64,000 bases of DNA from Zobellia barbeyronii (GCF_018603515.1 NZ_JACATN010000003.1:863760-927759); one strand, 5' to 3'. Positions 16,239 to 25,566 are shown, numbered from the stretch's first letter. The notes: a model not told the origin generated them from the letters alone. Translations and numbers: made by a program.

Positions 16239-17002
16239 TAGAAGTAAACGACATACACAAGTCTTTTGACGACGCCCATATTCTTAAGGGGATTACAACA
16301 AGTTTTCAAAAAGGGAAGACCAATTTAATTATTGGACAGAGTGGATCTGGTAAAACCGTTTTCCTTAAATGCCTTTTAGGTCTTTTTACTCCTGAAGAAG
16401 GTACTATTAGTTATGACGGAAAAATATACAACGATCTTACTGACGCGGAAAAAAGAGACTTACGCCAAGAGATGGGTATGGTTTTCCAAGGTAGTGCCTT
16501 GTTTGATTCTATGTCTGTTGAAGGCAATGTAAAATTTCCTCTAGAGATGTTTACCAAACAGTCTAAGTCTGAAATGCAAGACAGAGCGGATTTTGTTCTA
16601 AAACGAGTAAACCTTGTTGATGCTCATCATAAGTTTCCTTCTGAAATTTCTGGTGGAATGCAAAAGCGTGTAGCTATTGCACGTGCCATTGTAATGAATC
16701 CAAAATATCTTTTTTGCGATGAACCCAACTCAGGCCTTGACCCTAAAACGGCTATCGTAATAGACAACCTAATTAAAGAAATCACGGAAGAATATGATAT
16801 CACCACGATAATCAACACTCATGACATGAACTCGGTGATGGAAATAGGTGAAAAAATTCTTTTCCTAAAGGATGGATTAAAAGCTTGGGAAGGTACTAAT
16901 AAAGAAATATTCAAAACCGATAACGAGACCGTTACCGATTTTGTGTATTCTTCTGATCTCTTTAAAAAAGTACGTCAAATGTACATTGAGGAGAGAAATT
17001 AG
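16235..17002 (+). CDS. mlaF: MlaF-type ABC transporter ATP-binding protein
   Basis: I start at 16235 (MIEVNDIHKSFDDAHIL), where the ATG overlaps the permease stop. The 255-residue ATPase powers the MlaE permease. It has Walker A GQSGSGKT at about 34-41, the Q-loop at VFQGSALFDSMSV, the ABC signature ISGGMQKR, Walker B YLFCDEPNSGLDP and the H-loop INTHDM. The PNSGLDP form after Walker B is typical of Mla/Ttg2A ATPases. Together with mlaE it forms a two-gene unit. It is convergent with the DUF389 gene, with only 12 bp between the stops and no hairpin there. Confidence 0.93.
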   Translation: MIEVNDIHKSFDDAHILKGITTSFQKGKTNLIIGQSGSGKTVFLKCLLGLFTPEEGTISYDGKIYNDLTDAEKRDLRQEMGMVFQGSALFDSMSVEGNVKFPLEMFTKQSKSEMQDRADFVLKRVNLVDAHHKFPSEISGGMQKRVAIARAIVMNPKYLFCDEPNSGLDPKTAIVIDNLIKEITEEYDITTIINTHDMNSVMEIGEKILFLKDGLKAWEGTNKEIFKTDNETVTDFVYSSDLFKKVRQMYIEERN

Positions 17003-17014
17003 ATTTTACTTATT

Positions 17015-18496
17015 CTATTTAGAAGTTCCGCGTAATTGAATGGTAGTATCTTTCAATCGCACTTTTAACCATTCGTAAACCCTCTTGTTTTCTGCTTCAA
17101 TTTTACGGGAAGCTAAACCTTGTTTCCATTTCACTTCAAAAATAGTTAAGGTATCCGTCTTATTGAAATCGGTAATTACCGCATTATCATATTGCAACGA
17201 AACTAAATCTTCATAATTAGCCTTTGCCTCAGCGCTTATATCATGAAAAGGTATTTGCTTTTGTTGGGAAGCGTTCTTTTGCAAACGCGTCACCTCAGCT
17301 TCTAAAAAAGCTATTTTTTCGGCTTTACCGGACAATTGGTTTTTCTGGGATTCATAAAGCTCATTAATATATTTCAACTGATCCACTTGCTCATTCTGAG
17401 AACCTTGAATAACATGTAGTTCTGTATCGGCTAGACGTTTATAATCATCGTCTTCCTTTAACATCGTATCCCATGTAGAAATTATATTTGCCGGTATAAT
17501 TTCATTACCCATACAAACCAATTCAATCATTGGCTTTTCTCCCTTATTATATTTAATACTAGTAAAATTATCTAGATATCTTCCACCGCCAGTAAATTTA
17601 TACTTCCCTATTGTTGCGTTTACAAACTCATTTGCTTGCTTCTTAAACATAGACTCTTGAAAAGCCTCATAGAAAGTCATTCCCGCAGGAATCATTACCA
17701 ATAAAGCTACAATAGAAGCAATACGCGCAATACGTCTTCTCTTTGCAGAATTAGCATAACGTACCATTGGAAACTTCAAAAGTTTTATGGTTAAAAAAGT
17801 TGCTAGAGCAATGAATATTGTATTTATCGTAAACAAATACATAGCCCCAACAGCGTAATCCAGATTACCTATTGCTAGACCAAAACCAACGGTACAAAGG
17901 GGTGGCATCAAAGCCGTAGCAATAGCCACACCAAAAATAACACTCGCTATAGTACCCTTTTTTGCCCTCGCAATCACCAGTGCCAAACCACCAAAAAAGG
18001 CGATAAGCACATCACGAATGTCCGGCGCAGTACGGGCAAGAAGTTCTGAAGATTCATCTTGAATAGGAAAAAACTCAAAGAACAGGTATGCAGTCAATAC
18101 ACTGAGCACCACCATTACCGCAAAATTCTTTAGCGACCGTCTTAATGTATCAATATCATTAATGGCCAAAGACATCCCTAGACCTAAAATTGGCCCCATT
18201 AGTGGCGAGATTAACATGGCACCAATTACCACTGCGGTAGAGTTTGCATTCAATCCAATAGATGCAATAAAAATAGAACAAATCAAAATCCACGAGGTAT
18301 GCCCTTTAAAGGGGATATCCGCAATTATAGCCGCTTTAGTGGCCTCTTGATCTGTATTCTCACGAATATCCAATAATTCACGCATGAACCTTCGTAAGCT
18401 TTCCCAAAGACCTTTGGCATCCTGCTTAACGGCCTCTTGGCTCTCTGTTGGTTCCTCTGTAGGCGTAATATTATCTTGATTCAATTTATCGCTCAT
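17015..18496 (-). CDS. DUF389 (TIGR00341-type) membrane protein
   Basis: This 493-residue membrane protein has an acidic N-terminal tail and an amphipathic lead-in (WESLRRFMRELLDIRENTDQEA). The DUF389 core follows at about 70-270, with five to six membrane helices and the repeated signature SIGLNANSTAVVIGAMLISPLMGPILGLGMS (read in two parts). A last membrane helix lies near 255-275. The remaining 200 residues are soluble, with a coiled coil near 380-410 (LSGKAEKIAFLEAEVTRLQK). The core is found in all domains of life, but its function is not established. manC lies 9 bp upstream, so they may be co-transcribed. Confidence 0.9.
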   Translation of the reverse strand: MSDKLNQDNITPTEEPTESQEAVKQDAKGLWESLRRFMRELLDIRENTDQEATKAAIIADIPFKGHTSWILICSIFIASIGLNANSTAVVIGAMLISPLMGPILGLGMSLAINDIDTLRRSLKNFAVMVVLSVLTAYLFFEFFPIQDESSELLARTAPDIRDVLIAFFGGLALVIARAKKGTIASVIFGVAIATALMPPLCTVGFGLAIGNLDYAVGAMYLFTINTIFIALATFLTIKLLKFPMVRYANSAKRRRIARIASIVALLVMIPAGMTFYEAFQESMFKKQANEFVNATIGKYKFTGGGRYLDNFTSIKYNKGEKPMIELVCMGNEIIPANIISTWDTMLKEDDDYKRLADTELHVIQGSQNEQVDQLKYINELYESQKNQLSGKAEKIAFLEAEVTRLQKNASQQKQIPFHDISAEAKANYEDLVSLQYDNAVITDFNKTDTLTIFEVKWKQGLASRKIEAENKRVYEWLKVRLKDTTIQLRGTSK

Positions 18497-18505
18497 ATTG
18501 TACTT

Positions 18506-19588
18506 TTAGGCATACTCATCTCCATATGCATCTTTAACCTCTCCCAGCACTTTTTTAATATCCTGTTCTTTCGATTTTGGATATATTAAAAGCACCTCTT
18601 CTTTGTCTACGATAATATAATCATTAAGACCGTCTACAACAACCACTTTGCCTTTTGGAGACCTAATCATGTTTCCGGAGGCGTCTGCTGTAATGACTTT
18701 ACTATTTACTATGGCATTATTGTTTTCGTCCTTATCCAACTTATCGTATAAAGAGCCCCACGTACCCAAATCGTTCCAATCAAAAGTTGCTGGAAGTACA
18801 AAAATGGATTTAGAATTTTCCAAAATCGCATAATCTATAGAGATATTCTCTGCTTTTGGGTAATTCTCTTTTATAAACTCTTTTTCTTCGCTTGTATTGT
18901 AAGAAGACATGCCTGATTCAAAAAGTGAATACTGCTCAGGTTGATAGTTTTTAAAGGCATTCACGATAGTTTTAACACTCCACATAAAGATTCCTGCATT
19001 CCACAAGAAATTACCTTGAGCTAAAAATTCCTTCGCCGTTTCGTAATTAGGTTTCTCTCTGAACTGATTTACCTTCTTAATCTCTTCCGCACTTTCTTTT
19101 TCAAATTCAATATAACCAAAACCAGTATTTGGAAAAGATGGTTTTATACCTAACGTACAAAGCACATCTTCTTTCTCACATTTCTCAAAACAAGTAATAA
19201 CATCTTTGGCAAAAGCATCTTCATCCTCAATCCAATGATCACTAGGCGCAACAATCATAACGCCATTTTCGTTCATTTTTTGAATCTTCAATGCGGCGTA
19301 TAAAATACAAGGTGCCGTATTTCTCATAGCAGGCTCCAAAACCACTTGGTCTTGCTTTACTAACGGAAGTTGCTCTAAAACCAAATCATTATAACGTTCA
19401 TTGGTCAAAATGAGAATATTCTCAGTAGGCACAAATTTATTAAGACGTTTAAAAGTTTTTTGGATTAAAGTGTCCCCTGTACCCAACATATCATGAAACT
19501 GCTTTGGGTAAGATGATGTACTAATTGGCCAAAATCTTGAACCGACACCACCGGCCATTAAAACTGCGTAATAATTTTTGTTCTTCAT
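18506..19588 (-). CDS. manC: Mannose-1-phosphate guanylyltransferase
   Basis: This 360-residue enzyme makes GDP-mannose from mannose-1-phosphate and GTP, supplying mannose and fucose for surface glycans. The nucleotidyltransferase domain starts MAGGVGSRFWPISTSSYPKQF. It continues with VVLEPAMRNTAPCILYAALK, then PSDHWIED and the substrate loop QFREKPNYETAKEFL with FLWNAGIFMW. The last 80 residues form the left-handed helix seen in one-domain enzymes. Length suits a monofunctional enzyme with no isomerase domain. It lies upstream of the DUF389 gene. I see no convincing promoter in the 95 bp to the SprT-like gene. Confidence 0.95.
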   Translation of the reverse strand: MKNKNYYAVLMAGGVGSRFWPISTSSYPKQFHDMLGTGDTLIQKTFKRLNKFVPTENILILTNERYNDLVLEQLPLVKQDQVVLEPAMRNTAPCILYAALKIQKMNENGVMIVAPSDHWIEDEDAFAKDVITCFEKCEKEDVLCTLGIKPSFPNTGFGYIEFEKESAEEIKKVNQFREKPNYETAKEFLAQGNFLWNAGIFMWSVKTIVNAFKNYQPEQYSLFESGMSSYNTSEEKEFIKENYPKAENISIDYAILENSKSIFVLPATFDWNDLGTWGSLYDKLDKDENNNAIVNSKVITADASGNMIRSPKGKVVVVDGLNDYIIVDKEEVLLIYPKSKEQDIKKVLGEVKDAYGDEYA

Positions 19589-19683
19589 TTCTTTGTTGCT
19601 ATTAAACCGAAAGTCAAGGGACTTACCTAGTTCTTATTTAAAGTTACTTATTTTCTTGTTCTTAACACTATTTCCTACAAACA

Positions 19684-20295
19684 TCATTCAAAAACTAATT
19701 CAACCTCAGCATTGGGCTGAAAAAGATACATACGACCGGTAGCTACCTCTACACATTCATAACGCTTTACTCTTCTATTTCCCATTTTGTATAATTTTCC
19801 ATTATGTATACGAAAAATACTACCTAAAGGAACTTCAAAAACGTAAGTTCTATTTGTTTGTTGTTCATCAAAATGCTTCAGGGCTATTGACAACCTGGCA
19901 TCTGTACTACTACTTGCTTTAGGATTCTTAAAATGATTAGCTAAAAGAGGCAACAATTGAGTAGGGAATATTTCAGGTCGAATAAATGGTAACATCAGAT
20001 ATTGAAAAATATGTTTCCATTCTGCCCCATGCGGTTTTATACTTCTACCATACTTTTCAAAAGCTACTAAATGAGCAATTTCATGTATTAACGTTATTAA
20101 AAACCGATATTTATTGAGATTTGCATTTACAGTTATTTGATGCATTCCGTTAGGCATTCTGCGGTAATCGCCATGACGCGTGACCCTTTCATTAACCACT
20201 TTCAAGTTTACACCTGTTTTCTTGATCAACTCTAAACACGAATCAATAGCCCGTTCGGGAAGATATTTCTGTAGCACATTTCTCACTGCGGACAA
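19684..20295 (-). CDS. SprT-like zinc metalloprotease-domain protein
   Basis: This 203-residue protein has the SprT-like active site: H71-E72-x-x-H75 in LITLIHEIAHLVAFE, and a third ligand probably at H89 in IKPHGAEWKHIF. The family in eukaryotes (Spartan) cleaves DNA-protein crosslinks, while the bacterial role is uncertain. The C-terminal part (about 150-203) corresponds to the usual zinc ribbon but carries only one cysteine (RYECVEVATG). The metal ribbon therefore seems lost, as in many Bacteroidota homologues. There is no signal peptide. The stretch upstream of its start contains a nested inverted repeat (20321-20372). Confidence 0.85.
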   Translation of the reverse strand: MSAVRNVLQKYLPERAIDSCLELIKKTGVNLKVVNERVTRHGDYRRMPNGMHQITVNANLNKYRFLITLIHEIAHLVAFEKYGRSIKPHGAEWKHIFQYLMLPFIRPEIFPTQLLPLLANHFKNPKASSSTDARLSIALKHFDEQQTNRTYVFEVPLGSIFRIHNGKLYKMGNRRVKRYECVEVATGRMYLFQPNAEVELVFE

Positions 20296-20320
20296 AAATA
20301 AGTTAACTCAACCAATAAAT

Positions 20321-20372
20321 GAAGCTATCTATTATTAAGCCTATGTCAAAATTTATGACATTGAGTAGCTTC
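20321..20372. other. Nested inverted repeat in the SprT/SDR gap
   Basis: An outer 7-bp pair (GAAGCTA at 20321-20327, TAGCTTC at 20366-20372) encloses an inner 6-bp pair (ATGTCA at 20343-20348, TGACAT at 20356-20361). It lies past the SDR stop on the minus strand and could be a weak terminator. No clear U-tract follows. Confidence 0.4.
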
Positions 20373-20414
20373 AAGCAGCCCTTTGAATAAAATAAGGCAA
20401 AAGCAATAAGAATA

Positions 20415-21095
20415 TTAGGGTGTGCTATTACTCACCTGAAGCAACTTACCATTATAAAACTGATGCCCCGTTAGCGCAAAGTTTTTGATATAATGAGCCA
20501 TCTCCAAAGCAGTTGTTGGTGCTTCATACCCAGGGAAAGCCTCTTCCAACATTTCAGTCTGGACAGCACCCAAGGCTAATACGTTAAATGAAGGCCCAGT
20601 TTCTTTGAACTCTTCCGCCCAAAGTTCTGTGAGCGTAATAACGGCGCCTTTACTAGAACTGTAAGCAGACAGGCCAGGAAACTTAACACTACCCTGAACA
20701 CCGCCCATAGAACTAATAGTTATGACATGCCCATCTTTAGACATTTTAGGAACAACCCTTCTAGTCATCTCTGCAACCCCGAATACGTTTACCTTATAAA
20801 CAGCTTCGAACTCATCAGCTTCGGTTTCTAGAAAAGGTTTGTTCAACAACAGTCCTGCATTATTAATAAGCAAGTCTACGGTTTTAAAATTTTCATCAAT
20901 GAAATCTTCCATCTTCTTAAAGTCAGATGGTTTACCAAGATCAAAAGGAAAACTGAAAATATTCTTGTGGCCTAATTCCGAAATAGGTTTGTCGTTACGT
21001 GATAAAGCCAAAACCTTATGCCCCTCATCCGCAAATAATTGAGCCAGTTCAAAACCTATACCTCTACTCGACCCAGTTATAATAACATTTGCCAT
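20415..21095 (-). CDS. Short-chain dehydrogenase/reductase
   Basis: This 226-residue soluble oxidoreductase has the classical SDR pattern: the cofactor loop TGSSRGIGFE (7-16), NNAG at 78-81, S128/S129 in ITISSMGG, and Y145 with K149 in SAYSSSKGAV. R31-type residues after the second strand (LSRNDK) suggest NADP(H) preference. Substrate is unknown. Its start overlaps the stop of the M28 peptidase gene by 1 bp (TAATG), so the two are translationally coupled. Length is slightly short for the family, with a brief substrate-binding lid. Confidence 0.92.
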   Translation of the reverse strand: MANVIITGSSRGIGFELAQLFADEGHKVLALSRNDKPISELGHKNIFSFPFDLGKPSDFKKMEDFIDENFKTVDLLINNAGLLLNKPFLETEADEFEAVYKVNVFGVAEMTRRVVPKMSKDGHVITISSMGGVQGSVKFPGLSAYSSSKGAVITLTELWAEEFKETGPSFNVLALGAVQTEMLEEAFPGYEAPTTALEMAHYIKNFALTGHQFYNGKLLQVSNSTP

Positions 21096-22144
21096 TAGTT
21101 GTATTTGATTTCTTTAGTTGGTGCATTTACGACTCCTTCAATTACTGGAATACTCTTGTTTATTAAATTGGCCATATGTCCAAAATCCATTTCAGAAAGC
21201 TCATCGCCTACTTTATGGTAGTGATTAAAGTTCGTGAAGTCAAACGTACTAAATGTCTGAGATGGCACTCCAAAAGCTTCATGAAACGGGTAATTATCCG
21301 ACCTTTTGAACAGATTGAATTCTTTTGCCTTTGGAAGAAAACCTGCATAGGTCTCATCTGTATAGCTATTTGCTACCTCCGCCATGTTCGATTCTTCAAA
21401 GCCAGTTAAATAGGCCAAGTAATCTTTACCAACCAATGGTACACCAACCATCTCATAGTTAATCATCGCGTAGAGATTAAGATTTTCTTCTTTAAGTTTT
21501 TGCGACAAATGTTTTGAACCGAGCAACCCCTTTTCTTCAGCTGTAAAGAGAACAAACATAATACTACGTTTGTTTGTCTTTGCTTTACCAAAATAACGTG
21601 CTAGCTCCAATACAGTGGTTGTACCTGTTGCATTATCATTTGCACCATTGGCTATCTTATCTCCGTTCTCCTCGGCAATTAGACCTATGTGATCATAGTG
21701 AGCACCAATGATTACAAACTCATTTTTCAATTCAGGGTCATTACCTTCAACCACACCTACTACATTGAATGCTGGTGTTTCATAGTCAGGTAAGTTATCT
21801 CTATACGTTTCAAAATAAGGCTTCACATTATTCTTTGAAAAAATGTTTTCTATGAAAGTAGCCGCTTTTTCTATCCCTTCACTACCGGTATCTCTACCTT
21901 GAAGTTCGTCTGAAGCCAAAAAGCCCATAATAGCACCTACTTTATCTGCACTAGAAAATTGATTTTGCGAAGTATTTACCGCACTACCTATACCATTAAC
22001 GTCATCTGCTTTCTTGGGAACTTCCATTAAGCTACGATCAAATTTCACCGCTTCTTCACTTTGAAGGGTTACCGATTCGTCAATTTTTGAAGAGCCACAA
22101 GATAGGGCCAACATACCAGCTAAAAACAGAAAAGACTTTTTCAT
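21095..22144 (-). CDS. M28-family zinc aminopeptidase lipoprotein
   Basis: I start at 22144 (MKKSFLFLAGMLALSC), which gives a lipoprotein signal with lipobox LALS-C. The longer frame adds 15 residues that run into the pdhC terminator. The 349-residue protein has the M28 co-catalytic zinc site: HYDHIG, then NGANDNATGTTTVLELA, then FTAEEKGLLGSKHL and a late histidine in FNHYHKVGDELSEM. A region of about 60 residues before the catalytic domain carries a GFLASDELQGRDTGSEG motif typical of this subgroup. It is presumably anchored in the outer membrane, where it trims peptides. It is coupled to the downstream SDR gene by a 1-bp overlap. Confidence 0.9.
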   Translation of the reverse strand: MKKSFLFLAGMLALSCGSSKIDESVTLQSEEAVKFDRSLMEVPKKADDVNGIGSAVNTSQNQFSSADKVGAIMGFLASDELQGRDTGSEGIEKAATFIENIFSKNNVKPYFETYRDNLPDYETPAFNVVGVVEGNDPELKNEFVIIGAHYDHIGLIAEENGDKIANGANDNATGTTTVLELARYFGKAKTNKRSIMFVLFTAEEKGLLGSKHLSQKLKEENLNLYAMINYEMVGVPLVGKDYLAYLTGFEESNMAEVANSYTDETYAGFLPKAKEFNLFKRSDNYPFHEAFGVPSQTFSTFDFTNFNHYHKVGDELSEMDFGHMANLINKSIPVIEGVVNAPTKEIKYN

Positions 22145-22181
22145 AGATGTAATAATTTTAAGGTACAATTTAGAAATAAAA

Positions 22182-22212
22182 AAAGGCATCCCGAAATAAC
22201 CGAGATGCCTTT
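22182..22212 (-). terminator. Terminator after pdhC
   Basis: A 9-bp stem (AAAGGCATC at 22182-22190 with GATGCCTTT at 22204-22212) with further CG pairing inside lies 23 bp past the pdhC stop. It is followed on the minus strand by TTTTATTT. Confidence 0.8.
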
Positions 22213-22234
22213 ATTATAATAGTTTGCTATCTGT

Positions 22235-23860
22235 TTAAGCCAGCATAGTTACCGGGTTTTCCAAATACGCGCGTAATGTAGATAAAAATTGAGCTGCTGT
22301 AGCACCATCAACCGTTCTATGGTCACATGCCAAAGTTACTTTCATTGTGTTACCCACAACAATTTGACCTTCTCTAACCACTGGTTTTTGAACTATAGCA
22401 CCTACTGATAGAATTGCTGAATTAGGCTGATTGATAATTGAAGTAAACTCCGTTATACCAAACATACCTAAGTTAGAAACTGTAAACGTACTTCCATCCA
22501 TTTCTGCTGGAGTCAATTTTTTATTTCTAGCACGACCGGCCAAATCCTTAACGGCTGAACCAATCTGAGTTAAACTCAACTGCTCTGTAAATTTCAACAC
22601 AGGAACAACAAGACCTTCGTCTACCGCTACGGCAACACCAACATGTACATGGTGGTTGTAACGCGTAGTATCTCCGTTCCAAGTAGTATTAACTTGCGGA
22701 TGCTTCTTCAATGCCATGGCACATGCTTTCACAACCATATCATTAAAAGAAACCTTTGTATCTGGCAAAGCGTTGATTTGCTTTCTTGATGCCATTGCAT
22801 CACTCATATCTACCTCTATAGTAAGGTAATAATGTGGTGCTGTAAATTTAGACTCAGACAATCGTTTCGCTATGGTTTTACGCATTTGCGAATTCTTCAC
22901 TTCTTCCGAACCTTCTTCACCTACTGGTAAAATTACCGGAGCGCTTACAGGTGCTGCAGCTTGAACAGCGGCTTTTGGAGCTTGAGCAGTTGCAGCAGGC
23001 GTATAACCTTCTACATCTTTTCTAACAATTCTTCCGTTATCACCAGAACCTTTAACACTAGATAAATCAATACCTTTTTCCTTAGCAATTTTCTTAGCTA
23101 GAGGAGAAACAAAAATACGCTGACCATCGTTTACCGGTTTTGACGCCGAAGTATCTTTGGCAGCTTCTTTCTTAGGCTCTTCTTTCTTAGCATCTGAAGA
23201 CGCTGCTTTTGCACCAGATGATGGCTTAGCATTTAGCACAGCATCAACATCTGTACCTGCAGGTCCTATAACGGCCAATACAGCATCAACCGGAGAAGAT
23301 TCTCCTTCTTGAATACCAACATATAATAAGGTACCTGTATAGAAAGATTCAAATTCCATTGTAGCCTTATCCGTTTCGATTTCAGCTAAAATATCACCTT
23401 CTTCTACTGTATCACCAACTTTTTTCAACCAAGCAGCAACAGTACCTTCTTCCATAGTATCACTTAGGCGTGGCATCTTTACGATTTCAACACCTTTGGG
23501 AACTTCTGCAGAAGCATCACCGGAACCTTCAGAACTATTGCTCACAGGCTCACTAGCTTCTTCAGTATCTTCATCTTCTGAAGCACTTGCACTACCATTT
23601 AAAAGTGATGAAATATCCTCTCCTTCTTCGCCAATAATAGCCAACAAAGAATCTACTGGGGCACCATCTCCTTCTGCAATACCAATATACAACAAAGTAC
23701 CTTCATAGAAAGACTCAAATTCCATTGTAGCCTTATCAGTCTCTATCTCTGCAAGTATATCGCCTTCCTCTACTTTGTCACCAACGTTTTTCAACCATTT
23801 GGCTACGGTACCTTCTTCCATGGTATCGCTCAAGCGGGGCATGTTTATTACTTCTGCCAT
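22235..23860 (-). CDS. pdhC: Pyruvate dehydrogenase E2, dihydrolipoyl acetyltransferase
   Basis: This 541-residue core enzyme transfers the acetyl group from E1 to CoA. It has two lipoyl domains, about 1-80 with lipoyl-lysine K43 and about 123-205 with K165, both in ETDKATMEF. The two share long identical stretches, so one arose by recent duplication. An Ala/Ser/Glu-rich linker joins them. The E3/E1-binding domain (FVSPLAKKIAKEKGIDLSSV, then GRIVRKDVEGY) lies near 250-285. The C-terminal catalytic domain ends with DHRTVDGATAAQFL, which holds the active-site histidine. pdhA lies 9 bp upstream. The E1 beta gene is at 702-1682. Confidence 0.96.
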   Translation of the reverse strand: MAEVINMPRLSDTMEEGTVAKWLKNVGDKVEEGDILAEIETDKATMEFESFYEGTLLYIGIAEGDGAPVDSLLAIIGEEGEDISSLLNGSASASEDEDTEEASEPVSNSSEGSGDASAEVPKGVEIVKMPRLSDTMEEGTVAAWLKKVGDTVEEGDILAEIETDKATMEFESFYTGTLLYVGIQEGESSPVDAVLAVIGPAGTDVDAVLNAKPSSGAKAASSDAKKEEPKKEAAKDTSASKPVNDGQRIFVSPLAKKIAKEKGIDLSSVKGSGDNGRIVRKDVEGYTPAATAQAPKAAVQAAAPVSAPVILPVGEEGSEEVKNSQMRKTIAKRLSESKFTAPHYYLTIEVDMSDAMASRKQINALPDTKVSFNDMVVKACAMALKKHPQVNTTWNGDTTRYNHHVHVGVAVAVDEGLVVPVLKFTEQLSLTQIGSAVKDLAGRARNKKLTPAEMDGSTFTVSNLGMFGITEFTSIINQPNSAILSVGAIVQKPVVREGQIVVGNTMKVTLACDHRTVDGATAAQFLSTLRAYLENPVTMLA

Positions 23861-23869
23861 TTTAGCTAA

Positions 23870-24865
23870 TTATTTATGTTCTACAAATGGAAAATCTTCT
23901 TGCTCATAGACCATGTCGTACAATTGCTGTACTGGTGGGTAGTCAGATTCATCTGCGAATTTCTCACATTCTAAAACTAACTCTTTAACCTTTTTGTCTA
24001 TTGCTTTTATATCTTCTTCGGATGCGTAATTATTTTCTTTAATAATATCAAGCACTTGAGTAATAGGATCTATCTTCTGATATTCCTTTACCTCATCCTT
24101 AGTTCTATAATGCTGTGCATCTGACATAGAGTGACCTCTATATCTGTATGTTTTCATTTCTAGAAAAGTTGGTCCACCACCAGAGCGTGCTCTATCAACA
24201 GCTTTACTAACTTCCTGAGCTACCGTAACAGGATCCATACCATCAACAGGACCACAAGGCATCTCATAACCCAGACCTAGTTTCCAAATTTCTGTAGAGT
24301 AAGATGTTCTTTCTACTGAAGTACCCATGGCATAACCATTGTTTTCACAAATGAATACAACCGGAAGTTGCCAAAGCATAGCCAAGTTCAATGCTTCATG
24401 AAACGCACCTTGGCGTACAGCACCATCACCCATATAACATAAGGTAACATTGTCTCTACCTGCGTATTTATCCCCAAAAGCCATACCTGCACCTAAAGGA
24501 ATTTGACCTCCTACGATACCATGACCTCCGTGAAAACGGTGCTCTTTAGAAAAAATATGCATTGATCCACCCATACCTTGAGAGGTACCTGTAACCTTAC
24601 CATATAATTCTGCCATTACTCTTTTAGGATCAACTCCCATACCAATGGGCTGTACGTGATTCCTATAAGCAGTAATCATACGATCCTTAGTTAGGTCCAT
24701 TGCATGCAACGAACCAGCCAAAACCGCTTCTTGACCATTATACAAGTGTAAAAAACCTCTAACTTTTTGTTGAATGTATACCTGTGCAAGCTTGTCTTCG
24801 AACTTACGCCAGAACATCATATCTTCATACCATTGCAGATATACTTCTTTAGTTATTTTTTTCAT
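23870..24865 (-). CDS. pdhA: Pyruvate dehydrogenase E1 component, alpha subunit
   Basis: This 331-residue subunit binds the diphosphate end of thiamine diphosphate. The cofactor motif runs from GDG (146-148, YMGDGAVRQGAFHEALN) to ENN (174-176, FICENNGYAMGT). The regulatory-loop region reads YRYRGHSMSDAQHYRTKDE. RGFLHLYNGQEAV near residue 37 is also typical. Length is normal. It leads a two-gene operon with pdhC. A TATTTTTG -7 box lies 75 bp upstream, the same octamer as at pdhB. Confidence 0.96.
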   Translation of the reverse strand: MKKITKEVYLQWYEDMMFWRKFEDKLAQVYIQQKVRGFLHLYNGQEAVLAGSLHAMDLTKDRMITAYRNHVQPIGMGVDPKRVMAELYGKVTGTSQGMGGSMHIFSKEHRFHGGHGIVGGQIPLGAGMAFGDKYAGRDNVTLCYMGDGAVRQGAFHEALNLAMLWQLPVVFICENNGYAMGTSVERTSYSTEIWKLGLGYEMPCGPVDGMDPVTVAQEVSKAVDRARSGGGPTFLEMKTYRYRGHSMSDAQHYRTKDEVKEYQKIDPITQVLDIIKENNYASEEDIKAIDKKVKELVLECEKFADESDYPPVQQLYDMVYEQEDFPFVEHK

Positions 24866-24940
24866 TGATGCTAATAATTTGGATTCTTGGTTACAACAAC
24901 CTGACTATTCCACTTTATTTCACGGAACGGACCAGAAGGG

Positions 24941-24948
24941 CAAAAATA
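24941..24948 (-). promoter_or_regulatory. -7 box of pdhA promoter
   Basis: The minus strand reads TATTTTTG, an exact TAnnTTTG match, 75 bp before the pdhA ATG. The -33 position has only GAAA/TTTC-like sequence. Confidence 0.45.
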
Positions 24949-25022
24949 CATATTAAATTAATAGTTGAAAAAAATAGATGAAAAAGGTTTGTTAGAATTT
25001 ATCCTAAGGATGTCAAGAACTG

Positions 25023-25505
25023 TTACAAAAAGGAACTATCGAAGCCTAAAGGCAGAATATCGGCCATAGAATTACATTTAAAGACTTTGCCTTTTTCACC
25101 CATCATCATTAATGGTATAGGCTTTTTCTGCTTGACTTCGTATTCAGAAATAGCTTGCCTGCAGTTACCGCAAGGTGCTGCTGGATTAGTTAATTGATAA
25201 TTTATAGATGTTGCCGTAATAGCAATGGCCTTTACACCTACGCCCGGATATTTGGCACCCGCATAGAAAATTGCAACCCGCTCAGCACAAAGACCTGAAG
25301 GGTATGAAGCATTTTCTTGGTTATTACCAATAACAACCTCCCCATTTTCTAGCAGAACTGCTGCCCCAACCTGAAAATTGGAATATGGAGCATAGGCATT
25401 CTTCCTAGCGCTAATAGCATCTAACATTAATGCGTTATCTTCTTTTGAAAGTTCTTCAATAGAATCAAAAATGGTCAATTCAAAAGTTATATTCTGTTTT
25501 TGCAT
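25023..25505 (-). CDS. cdd: Cytidine deaminase
   Basis: This 160-residue enzyme deaminates cytidine and deoxycytidine to uridine forms in pyrimidine salvage. The zinc site is complete: C73 and catalytic E75 in GLCAERVAIF, and C112 and C115 in PCGNCRQAISE. The substrate stretch APYSNFQVGAAVLLENG is typical. Length fits the homotetrameric type with a short N-terminal extension of about 20 residues. It lies between pdhA and porV, as in several Flavobacteria. Its location fits salvage linked to the nucleoside transporter at 4407. Confidence 0.95.
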   Translation of the reverse strand: MQKQNITFELTIFDSIEELSKEDNALMLDAISARKNAYAPYSNFQVGAAVLLENGEVVIGNNQENASYPSGLCAERVAIFYAGAKYPGVGVKAIAITATSINYQLTNPAAPCGNCRQAISEYEVKQKKPIPLMMMGEKGKVFKCNSMADILPLGFDSSFL

Positions 25506-25524
25506 ACTTCTTTTAGTGAGGGCC

Positions 25525-25566
25525 TAAAATAAGAAAACCTACCGTATGGCAGGTTTTCTTATTTTA
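25525..25566 (-). terminator. Terminator after porV
   Basis: A perfect 16-bp stem (25525-25540 with 25551-25566, core AAGAAAACCT) encloses a 10-nt loop. It lies 15 bp past the porV stop and just before the cdd start. Confidence 0.85.

Noticed and set aside
22145..22189. Longer N-terminus for the M28 peptidase
   Set aside because: It would bury the lipoprotein signal and begin inside the pdhC terminator stem.
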